Positions 58,701 to 64,000 of a DNA stretch of 64,000 nt are shown here, piece by piece; the first letter of the stretch is position 1; every line of letters begins with the position of its first letter. The position numbers and the translations under genes were made by a program. This DNA comes from Membranipora membranacea (lineage: Eukaryota; Bryozoa; Gymnolaemata; Cheilostomatida; Membraniporidae). The notes beneath the pieces were generated by a model, which was not told the DNA's origin, searched no databases, and saw nothing but the letters and a program-made list of their open reading frames with translations. The stretch covers positions 11,968,001 to 12,032,000 of the forward strand of contig OU612067.1 in the NCBI GenBank assembly GCA_914767715.1, read 5' to 3'.

Positions 58701-61700
58701 AGCGGCAGCTCAGTCCAAACATACACCCCTCGTGCGAGTAAAACCTGTGACAAAGCTTCCTTTTATGGGAGAGCTTGGCCCCCGATCTATCCTGGTCGCT
58801 GGTCTTTACTGGCTGCTGGATGGTGTTTGCCAGCTCTGTAAGGTATTCGCCCCAGACTATATCTGCACATTGGGCTTTCAGTTTCCTAAACTGGAAGTCG
58901 TACTCGACTGCCTCTCTCTCTCTGCCGCGTGCATTCTTTTTACAATTTGAAGATGGCGTAGCATGCCTTGAGCCTCACCAGTAAAAAATTCCAGAGTTAA
59001 GCTCATATATAAATGATATATGCATCTAACCATTTGTAAAAGACCAGACTCTCGTTGTCTTCCAATTCCTTGAAGTAGCCGTCATTTAGGGTGAATTTCT
59101 TCCTTGGTTTTTGCCCACGAGGATGAGGAAGAAGGCTTTTAAAGTCTACAAAATTACCCAGTCGGACCTTTTCACGGACTTTATCATCGTCCGATGTTGT
59201 AGGGACGATGGGCATGGAGCCCAGAGGCCTGACCCTCTTGTTACTCACCAGCACCTGCACCGGAACCATGTTCTCCGCTTCTGAATCCTCAAAGCAGCTC
59301 GAGTTGATCTCCGAGGTTGTAACCCTGGATGTAAAAGGTACAGGAACTTCAGGCTCAGAAGCCTTTCTCTTGGAAGAGCCGCGAACCGGGGCATTCCCTT
59401 TCTTGCTGGAATCCAGCGTTGCCTTACGAGTTGTATCCTGTGAATCATAATAAGAATGAAAACTGTTCTCCTCCTTTTACAGCAAATGGCGGGATATCAT
59501 TTTATTGTTACATACACAATACTTTGAAAAAACAGGGCACTCCCTTTCCATAAATTAATGACGCCCAGGGATATTAAATTTTTTGAATGTTGCGAACCAA
59601 GCATGAGTTAATGCCGACAATTTGAACTTAAGGCAACGGTCATCTTGTGACACGGTTATTGATAACACATCACTATTACTACGCTGTGTATTTTACCACT
59701 GTTTTGTATATCATAACAACACTTCATTTGCGACAATTCATGTTCATTTATTTCAAATAAACCTTTTGTCTTGAGAATTGTTTTATTGGTATTAACAAGG
59801 ACAATATAACTATACAGCATATAAAATGATGGTTCAGTGAGGTCCGACTAATATGGAATTTAGATCTGCTGGTCTGCTGTTATCACCAGAGGTTTTGGTG
59901 GGCTGCCCATACAATGATCGTCTGGAGATTTCGAACAGCTGTTCGGTAACCGCGGTCAGTTAGGTGGTTGCCGTCTCTGTTTCTCCACGGTTGCCTTCTA
60001 TCCCAGAGCCAGAAGGTTACCGCCTCATCCCCCAAGGGTCTCTGCTCCATTATGGATGCAAACTCCCTGGCTCTCAGAATGTAGGTTGGTCCTTGGCCAC
60101 TGAGAAGTTATGACGACAGTCTGGACCCTGTACTGGTCCACCATCTGCCGTCCTAGATGACCAATCCTGTCAGCCAGTCGAGATCGTTGCCTCCAAGCAT
60201 CAAGATGACCACATCCACATCTGTTGCTGAGTGGGCATTCCTCTCTCCCCATCTTATGCCGGCCCCTCTTCTCTCCGCAAATCTAAGTGAAACCCCACTC
60301 AGGTGGTGTAGGAGCTCTTGCTGGTATCTAACCAGTCTTGACACATGGGAATCCCCCATTATGAGGACAGACCAATTCTGGAAATAGAAAGAACAATTGT
60401 AAGCAAATAGGCACCACCATTATTTAAATGTTAATTCTTGTACCTACCCAGCTGTTATATATATAGCGTTAACATAAAGCGAGAAAAGCGATAAATCCAT
60501 AAGTGCATGAGCGAGAATAAAAGCAATCACTTATGCGTTAAATTATGAAATTATTACATTATTTAAAGTGTATCTAAACTACCCTGATTTCCCTCCCCTC
60601 AGCCAGATAATCTAAAAAAGCCTTAACTCTGGTTCCCCAGCAGGATGAAGTGGGGCGTTTATAGTAAGCCGATTATACCACAGGTAATGGTCACCTCAAA
60701 GCCGTTGCTCAACTCTTAAAGAAGTGCTTCCCTGTGTTGTATAACTCCAGATCCCTTCGGGGTTGCGTATTTATTATGCAGATAGCTTGATAAACACAAC
60801 TCAAAACTTAGTCCACACCCAATAGTTTTACATGCAAAGCCAAACTAGCAAAAAAAAACCAGTCGATTTTGACCTTTTGGACTTCAGGCTGTAGCAACGT
60901 ATATATATCCGCATGGAGGGTCATCACCTCAAGTACATGAGGGTCACACATTGTTGGGAATATAGTGCAACAACTAGGGTTAGTCAACACATAGCAAAGC
61001 GTTACTAGCAAGCCCGTATCAATTCAGCCAACAATTAGTTAATATGATCACATATATTACTTGAGCCAAAGCCAACACCAACATAGCAAAGCGTAAGCAC
61101 AAATTAACTCACCTCAGCATCATAAAGTTATTTCACCTCAAATTCTTGAGGAACGCCACTTGAATCACCTCTCAGAGGGTTATCACCTCATATTCATGAG
61201 GGTCACAATTTAAATGTTACATTAACCTAAGATCATTCCCTTAAATGCGCTGAAAATTAGATGCCCTTAACTGGATCTCGGCAGTGATGTGATTCAGTGT
61301 TATCCCTGAAGTAATGATATCATATAACTAGAATGAAAAATTGAACTGTGTGGAATAAACACTCTATTTCAGCATCACTGTAACGGACACAGTGACTGGA
61401 TTAGAATTTCAGGTGATGGAATGGCACGAACAGTAACTGCATGCAGTTACGACCCGTACTCTCAAGTCTCCTGTCATATCAGGGCCCGAAACAGCCAAGG
61501 ATGGAGTGATGCTTCCACAAGCCAAACAAGGACATTATGTGATAGTGAGTAATAACAATTAAGATATCTTATTACTGAAGGTCTTTTTCCCACAGACAGG
61601 TAATTGGAATAAAAACAGAATATTAAATATCACCTTCTAGCTTGTGGTTTAGATAAGTTTTGTAGCTGGGAAAATGCTTTGTTACAAAGCATTTATCAGG

Positions 61701-63692
61701 ATTGAAAAGGGACAGCTCAATCTTTGTCTCTTGTTGTGAGAGTTTGCAAGGTTTGTCTACTCCCACCCCCCACTCCCTCCTCCTTAACAGCATACAACAC
61801 ATACAGAATGCCAAGATATTTTTTTAGGTATCCATTCTGAAGTTGTTGAAATTGATTAGCAAAAAAAAAAGAGTATCAGAAGCAGCACAATATTATTAGT
61901 TCTTGTACATGTTATCCATGTCTTTACATGTATGATCTTTACTTCCGTGTCACTATTTTTATCAATAACTAAGATCCTACAAGCCCTAGAAGTGTACAGA
62001 TACTTCCCCAAGGCGAAGAAACTAATGAAGGAAGAAGGCGATTGAAATACAGAATCAGCTGGCAGGTAAAGGTTCAAAACACATGAATAACATGTGAATT
62101 CGGCACTAAACTACATCGTTATGCTCTGTTCCAGTTCCACAACACCAAAGTAAATCATTCATTACAACCTCTAGAATCTATGTTATATGAGAAAGAATAA
62201 AGTATCCCTAGTAATACTTCACCCGTAGCCCATCATGATCAATGCACTATTTTTGGGAGGAGATAATCAAATGTTAGATCATCAACATGGTCAGGCTATT
62301 AACTTGATGATGCAACACTGATCAATAAGTTCATCAGCATCTAGACAAACATCAAATTTATAAACAACTCCAAATAAACATTGTCCTCCCCGACAAATAA
62401 AAGATATTCCTTTATACGAAATTGCATGACAGCATGAGCTGTATTAAATGATCAATCCAAATGAATCGATGAATTCGTTGTGCCTCCATATTATGTATTA
62501 AAATTATCCATTATTTAATATAGAGAACCGATCCCGTTGTGGTGCATGCGATAAGTTTATATTTTTTTTGATTGTGTTTCTGGTTTCTTTGACCAACTGT
62601 CATGCTACTTCTCGATCACAAAGGCTTGAGAGCTAGAACTGATCAACATAAACCAAATTTTGATCATGTAACACCTGTATTCAATACACAATGACAACAT
62701 GGTAACTTCATACTTTGTATATTTTATGCATATTTTATACAGATTCCTACATCACATCATTGCATCAACTTTAGATATACAAATGCCTATCGAATTTCAT
62801 CAACAAAGCTGAATGGATTCAAGTATAGAAATAGAAATGGCAACCTACAAAACGTCTATGTCTATACAGATGGTGCTGAACTTGTTACGGCAACTGTTGA
62901 GGCTTTTAATAATCAGGGCAACAAATCAGAGGCAGAGACAAAAACCATTATAACTCAAGCGATAAGTAAGTGAATTGACCAATCGCAGTTCAAATACAAA
63001 TGCTAAACCTTTTAAACTGTGTGATACTATCTATATTTAAAGCACAGAATAACTCATCGCTACTCCTTGTTTAAAGCTATCATTCAGAATAATTTACTCA
63101 ATATACTGCTCTGTGTAGCAAATCAAATTATCTAATGTGTTGATTCTCAATATTGCAGGACCTCAGACTATACCAGAAGAATTTAGAATGGAGGGAAAGA
63201 CATATCAATGTGTTACACTGACATGGAAAGCACCGCTGTATCCTAATGGGGATATTTCTCATTACCAGGTTTTTGAATATTATCATGGCAAAGATTTTAA
63301 TTACTGAAAATTCAAATATTGTAACTAATTATATCAGAAGCTTAAAACACCAGGAACATGAAACTTAGAGATATTTATTGTTTTCTTGCCTCCTTTACAA
63401 GGGAGTTTTGGATGTCTCATACTTCTCGTTTCAACAGTAAGGTGATCTTTTGTTTGCAAACATGATAAACCTCATTATAGTTGAAATCCCGAGTTTTCTT
63501 TGAATTTTTGCTTTATAATTTCACAGTACAAATGCAAAGGAAACAATTCCTGGTCAAACACGAGCGGAAACATCCTCAAACAAGACCAATGTGGTTATGA
63601 TGCATACACAGATGTAGAATGCCATCTAAAAGCAACAAATCAGATAGGAGACAGTGATGAAGCTTCTCAAAACATAAGAACACTCTGTACAT
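40714..63692 (+). CDS. Gene 2: paralogous F5/8C - FN3 receptor, 3' end outside window
   Basis: 21 exons read, all GT-AG, 1043 codons plus one base: 40714-40771, 42256-42522, 43267-43473, 44369-44475, 44822-44984, 45245-45342, 45614-45830, 48401-48516, 48765-48912, 49420-49514, 49698-49908, 50074-50189, 50933-51086, 51549-51640, 51790-51997, 52341-52450, 61373-61544, 61974-62065, 62743-62965, 63159-63268, 63527-63692. Exon order, phases and many exon lengths equal gene 1, exons 1-11 and 16-25; the counterparts of gene 1 exons 12-15 are absent. Signal peptide, F5/8C head and 11 FN3 domains (five A-B pairs and one A) are seen. Domain 5 contains TGA at codon 608 (50951-50953); all other exons are open. 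The remaining FN3, sushi, TM and tail should lie downstream. Confidence 0.8.
41130..41360 (+). repeat. tRNA-derived SINE in gene 2 intron 1
   Basis: A-box-like TGGTGTAGTGATTAAAATGC (41146-41165) and B-box-like GTTTTGAATCC (41190-41200) followed by a non-tRNA body. Located, like the gene 1 SINE, in the long first intron, but the sequence is different. Confidence 0.55.
42256..43473 (+). CDS. Gene 2 exons 2-3: F5/8C / fucolectin-like domain
   Basis: Exons 42256-42522 and 43267-43473. YWKWGDKDNLVDGSLTAS, CLGCFASQP, WQVDLGEKYFVPY, then DITGVNIAVSEN, YVRYVRL and FDEVEVYAFS. Seven codons longer than in gene 1 near the N-terminus. The second exon is exactly the gene 1 length. Confidence 0.82.
43500..43752. 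mobile_element. TA-target MITE in gene 2 intron 3
   Basis: Inverted termini TGGTCTAAACACACTTGAGA (left) and TGGTCAAAACACACTTGGAG (right, other strand), flanked by TA on both sides. Internal repeats CTGAGGATCAGCTGAGG (twice) and GAGGTTGCAACC. Same family as 27735-27945 in gene 1. Confidence 0.78.
43957..44016. repeat. Perfect 20-bp palindrome with 20-base loop
   Basis: GATCATAGTGGATCATAGTG at 43957-43976 is exactly inverted at 43997-44016. Each arm is itself a tandem pair of the 10-mer GATCATAGTG. Intron 3 of gene 2. Confidence 0.9.
44369..44984 (+). CDS. Gene 2 FN3 domain 1 (type A), exons 4-5
   Basis: Exons 44369-44475 and 44822-44984. VQMEWKLP and MYQ, then YRCSDGTW, LCSVRVEKTP and TLCS. 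Matches gene 1 domain 1. Confidence 0.78.
45245..45830 (+). CDS. Gene 2 FN3 domain 2 (type B), exons 6-7
   Basis: Exons 45245-45342 and 45614-45830. GRRRWRYFITW; LDCLTNINGKY; YYTDGNVNLEVKVWARN. Matches gene 1 domain 2. Confidence 0.8.
46400..47520 (-). pseudogene. LINE reverse transcriptase relic in gene 2 intron 7
   Basis: Minus strand from about 47520 downwards, scattered over frames: PLFKKGDKTD (family start of RT), then FIETHGILSDRQFSF, LRKAFDTINR (palm A relic), then ANATASKANKMVYFLSKLKK, SLKTYKSMIRQIVK and SENIEEVQNRSIRIITSAL (RT C-terminal thumb). The order fits CR1/Jockey-type RTs. Heavily decayed; different from the relic at 4393-5065. Confidence 0.65.
48401..48912 (+). CDS. Gene 2 FN3 domain 3 (type A), exons 8-9
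   Basis: Exons 48401-48516 and 48765-48912. DNCIEIS; HKC, RRCGY, VTCEIRA, YTKCG. The second exon lacks the Asn-rich insert of both gene 1 counterparts (148 bases against 166 and 172). Confidence 0.82.
49420..49908 (+). CDS. Gene 2 FN3 domain 4 (type B), exons 10-11
   Basis: Exons 49420-49514 and 49698-49908. RFRWKYTVTW; LRCASI; FYADGYKSITLLVKVFNN. The next intron is only 165 bases and leads directly to the counterpart of gene 1 exon 16. Confidence 0.82.
50074..51086 (+). CDS. Gene 2 FN3 domain 5 (type A), exons 12-13, with in-frame TGA
   Basis: Exons 50074-50189 and 50933-51086, counterpart of gene 1 domain 7. The second exon has the same 154-base length and frame as gene 1 exon 17, but its seventh codon is TGA (50951-50953) where gene 1 has GGA. 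After it the frame is open and conserved (TCGFT, EVTCLLKAVNN, TRCA). An AG at 50959-50960 would be an in-frame alternative acceptor that removes the stop plus nine codons, including one conserved Cys and Trp. Confidence 0.75.
51549..51997 (+). CDS. Gene 2 FN3 domain 6 (type B), exons 14-15
   Basis: Exons 51549-51640 and 51790-51997; both lengths equal gene 1 exons 18-19. SGRLRRKYRVSW; INCHSL; VFTEGNITVTVGVRARNN. Confidence 0.83.
52341..61544 (+). CDS. Gene 2 FN3 domain 7 (type A), exons 16-17, split by an 8.9-kb intron
   Basis: Exons 52341-52450 and 61373-61544. PHCVTLSWDPP and YYQ; then HHCNGHSDW, ACSYDPYSQVSCHIRARNSQ, GWSDAS and TLCD. The gene 1 counterpart intron is 276 bases; here it holds the Ngaro-like element and more. 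Exon borders and phases are intact, so the insertion did not break the gene. Confidence 0.82.
52460..53955. other. Intron 16 of gene 2, 5' part, nothing recognised
   Basis: No domain-bearing frames. A CACGAGT/ACTCGTG inverted repeat (53151-53157, 53162-53168) with a further ACTCGTG at 53187-53193 is the only structure seen. Confidence 0.4.
53960..54169 (-). repeat. Ngaro terminal direct repeat, outer copy
   Basis: About 210 bases nearly identical to 54531-54741, from TTCTTACCTCAATGATT to TTTAGCACCAA on the + strand. Contains the GGCG-ACTAATA-CGCC hairpin and, on the sense strand, CATTGAG|GTAAGA, a consensus 5' splice site. Confidence 0.85.
54531..54741 (-). repeat. Ngaro terminal direct repeat, inner copy
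   Basis: Second copy, differing from the outer one by roughly a dozen and a half substitutions/indels concentrated at the low-coordinate end. It has the same hairpin (54582-54596) and the same sense-strand donor GAG|GTAAGA. Confidence 0.85.
54840..55663 (-). pseudogene. Tyrosine recombinase (YR) of the Ngaro element
   Basis: Sense strand starts after TTCTTTTGTAG at 55663. N-terminal core-binding part: ELEEEVDRLIGASVCPASAK, YDKYFNKFKKFY. Catalytic part: FYGFLRPSEF (first Arg), LRSFKHSKTEA, TPHCFRHG (H-x-x-R). The last segment with the nucleophile Tyr is out of frame because a 4-base TGGA duplication near 54900 shifts it (VHDRWK...DAYLSY in the other frame). Stops also separate the N- and C-terminal halves. 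In intact elements it inserts a circular DNA copy. Confidence 0.82.
55874..56074 (-). other. Unassigned open frame in Ngaro element
   Basis: About 66 codons with a basic start (QQRKHTNYVKPPKL) and no recognised family. Lies between the LINE fragment and the recombinase; it may belong to either. Confidence 0.3.
56390..57017 (-). pseudogene. LINE-type RT fragment nested in the Ngaro element
   Basis: Sense strand: FITWIRNSQGGVNGIQVANN, PPMRAFMDDITIISP (the F-M-D-D palm C box), RCAMRFKPSKS, and, after frame breaks, TRYEDLVTQCQDKGWNCELF, VEVGCRGFMARS and LTRVGLSGRALKQA. These are the palm C and C-terminal parts of a non-LTR RT family, not the Ngaro RT, whose own Y/H-L-D-D box is at about 57810. 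The reading frame runs from Ngaro RNase H straight into this fragment near 57017. Confidence 0.7.
57018..57600 (-). pseudogene. RNase H of the Ngaro element
   Basis: Sense strand: TDASTSEGFGGVWG (first Asp), NIAVLELFPIVIAL (Glu), FRVFTDNMALVAVINK (Asp), HVKGVDNIGPDLLSRGKIEKF. Matches RNase H of DIRS/Ngaro Pol. The C-terminal end is cut by the LINE fragment. Confidence 0.78.
57612..58486 (-). pseudogene. Reverse transcriptase of the Ngaro element
   Basis: Sense strand begins after TATTTTCAG at 58486: TPVSPSKLATELEG, GFSNGFSLGVQ, FPLYVIPK, KHRLIFNLSSPQGNSVNDFI, LAKVDLADAYRIVPI (palm A), GEFYIDRILPMGA (palm B), NNLDDFLFMA (palm C; usual form H/Y-L-D-D), VFLGLGID. Two in-frame stops (after SVHYC and after LPMGA) break it. 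Confidence 0.82.
58627..59437 (-). pseudogene. Gag-like protein with CCCH zinc finger (Ngaro)
   Basis: Begins after the sense-strand 3' splice site ATGATTCACAG at 59437. Contains VREKVRLGNFVDFKSLLP and FYKWLDAYIIYI (gag core), a stop/frameshift near 59000, then a finger CHRFYSHEGCMFGLSCRFAH (C-x8-C-x5-C-x3-H) followed by NCKVC, and stops at 58627-58629. CCCH-type knuckles at the gag C-terminus are seen in Ngaro-type elements and would bind nucleic acid. Confidence 0.72.
59883..60377 (-). pseudogene. SGNH/GDSL hydrolase ORF of the Ngaro element
   Basis: Begins after TTTCTATTTCCAG at 60377. Block I MGDSHVSRL (catalytic Ser in G-D-S), block III LMLGGNDLDWL (Gly/Asn), block V RNRDGNHLTDRGYRTAVRN (D-x-x-H). 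The middle is out of frame (two compensating shifts between about 60150 and 60030), so this copy is dead. SGNH hydrolases are known passengers of Ngaro/DIRS elements; their role there is unknown. Here it sits upstream of gag. Confidence 0.72.
60401..61360. other. Intron 16 3' part, or end of the Ngaro element
   Basis: No coding frame. Contains short local repeats: ACATAGCAAAGCGT twice (about 60990 and 61081) and four CCTCA...TGAGG mini-hairpins. It could be the untranslated leader of the element, but no match to the terminal repeats was found. Confidence 0.4.
60927..61201. repeat. CCTCA-N6-TGAGG mini-hairpin cluster
   Basis: CCTCA/TGAGG with 6-base loops at 60927-60942, 61136-61151 and 61186-61201, plus a shorter CCTC/GAGG at 61168-61178. 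Flanks are also alike (ATCA before, GTCACA after in two copies). Confidence 0.7.
61974..62965 (+). CDS. Gene 2 FN3 domain 8 (type B), exons 18-19
   Basis: Exons 61974-62065 and 62743-62965. GRRRLKYRISW; HHCINF; VYTDGAELVTATVEAFNN. Acceptor of exon 18 is AACTAAG, a weak pyrimidine tract, but the length (92) and frame match gene 1 exon 22. Confidence 0.78.
63159..63692 (+). CDS. Gene 2 FN3 domain 9 (type A), exons 20-21
   Basis: Exons 63159-63268 and 63527-63692, both the same lengths as gene 1 exons 24-25. YQCVTLTWKAP; YKCKGNNSW, QCGYDAYTDVECHLKATN, TLCT. Last exon in the window; ends at GTAAGT in phase 1. Confidence 0.83.
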
Positions 63693-64000
63693 GTAAGTTG
63701 ATAGTTTTGCTTTATCACAACCAGCTCTTTGACAACATTTTTGTTTTAAAATACCCATACTCATTTGGGTATGTCAAGGAAAAGGTTTGAATTGGAGTGT
63801 TCGCTCAAGGGCTCACAAATATTCAACAGTCAACAAATTTTTGTTCAGACAACAAAGTTGATTAAATTCAGAATTTTAATCAAATTCAGTATTGTGTCTA
63901 GAACCCATCCACACCACATATAAAAAAATCTCTGAATATTTTAGATTATTGGGTTGATATAACTTTTGGTTAGTCACAATAACTGAATTTTATCTTGTTT

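Larger units (their letters stand above)
54010..59857 (-). repeat. Five dispersed ACTAATA hairpins in the Ngaro element
   Basis: A constant 7-base loop ACTAATA (TATTAGT in sense) inside a 4-bp stem at 54010-54024 (GGCG/CGCC), 54582-54596 (GGCG/CGCC), 55778-55792 (GACG/CATC), 58589-58603 (GCCG/CGGC) and 59843-59857 (TCCG/TGGA). Stems change on both sides together. Two copies lie 24-26 bases past the hydrolase and gag stops, one before the recombinase, two in the terminal repeats. Confidence 0.7.
53960..60400 (-). mobile_element. Ngaro/DIRS-type tyrosine-recombinase retrotransposon
   Basis: Minus-strand element inside gene 2 intron 16. Sense order: SGNH hydrolase (60377-59883), gag with CCCH finger (59437-58627), RT (58486-57612), RNase H (about 57600-57020), a foreign LINE segment (57017-56390), an unassigned frame (56074-55874), tyrosine recombinase (55663-54840), then two direct repeats of about 210 bp (54531-54741 and 53960-54169) around a 361-bp spacer. 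RT plus RNase H plus tyrosine recombinase without DDE integrase defines DIRS-like elements; split direct repeats are the Ngaro form. The matching upstream repeat was not found, so the high-coordinate end is uncertain (it may reach about 61220). Stops and frameshifts make it inactive. Confidence 0.8.

Overview
The window is nuclear DNA of an animal, almost certainly an AT-rich invertebrate (marine non-vertebrate metazoan; sponge or cnidarian are possible, but I cannot place it further). The evidence is multi-exon genes with GT-AG introns of mostly 150-1000 bp, animal extracellular modules (F5/8C or fucolectin-like, fibronectin III, sushi), a Ty3/gypsy LTR element, a Ngaro/DIRS tyrosine-recombinase element, decayed LINEs, tRNA-derived SINEs and MITEs. 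No bacterial-type operons, rRNA or CRISPR were seen.

The main content is a head-to-tail pair of paralogous receptor genes on the + strand. Gene 1 (6321-29807) is complete and could be assembled by hand into 34 exons. The joined coding length is 5367 bases, an exact multiple of three, giving 1788 residues. It encodes a signal peptide, a galactose-binding (F5/8C/fucolectin-like) domain on two exons, 13 fibronectin-III-like domains of two alternating types (A and B), a membrane-proximal domain resembling that of receptor tyrosine phosphatases, a sushi domain, one transmembrane helix and a cytoplasmic tail with PPxY and several tyrosine motifs. Every FN3 domain is two exons with phase 1 at its borders and phase 0 inside. 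Gene 2 (40714 to beyond the window) has the same plan for 21 exons. It lacks one A-B pair that is duplicated in gene 1, and it carries one in-frame TGA. The upstream regions of the two genes also share conserved blocks.

Layout: 1-325 CCCCAAA-type minisatellite; 326-5700 intergenic with a hAT-like MITE and a LINE relic; 5760-6320 gene 1 promoter/5' region; 6321-30242 gene 1 and its 3' end; 31776-36279 a broken Ty3/gypsy element with a 5-bp target duplication; 36285-40290 apparently empty intergenic DNA; 40290-40713 gene 2 promoter region; 40714-63692 gene 2, whose introns hold a SINE, a MITE, a 60-bp palindrome, a LINE relic and a minus-strand Ngaro-like element (about 53960-60400 or further) with SGNH hydrolase, CCCH-finger gag, RT, RNase H and tyrosine recombinase. 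A foreign LINE fragment sits between RNase H and recombinase.

The receptor pair looks like an adhesion or recognition system: a lectin-like head on a long FN3 stalk, signalling through phosphotyrosine and WW/SH2 adaptors. Its ligand and function cannot be read from the sequence.
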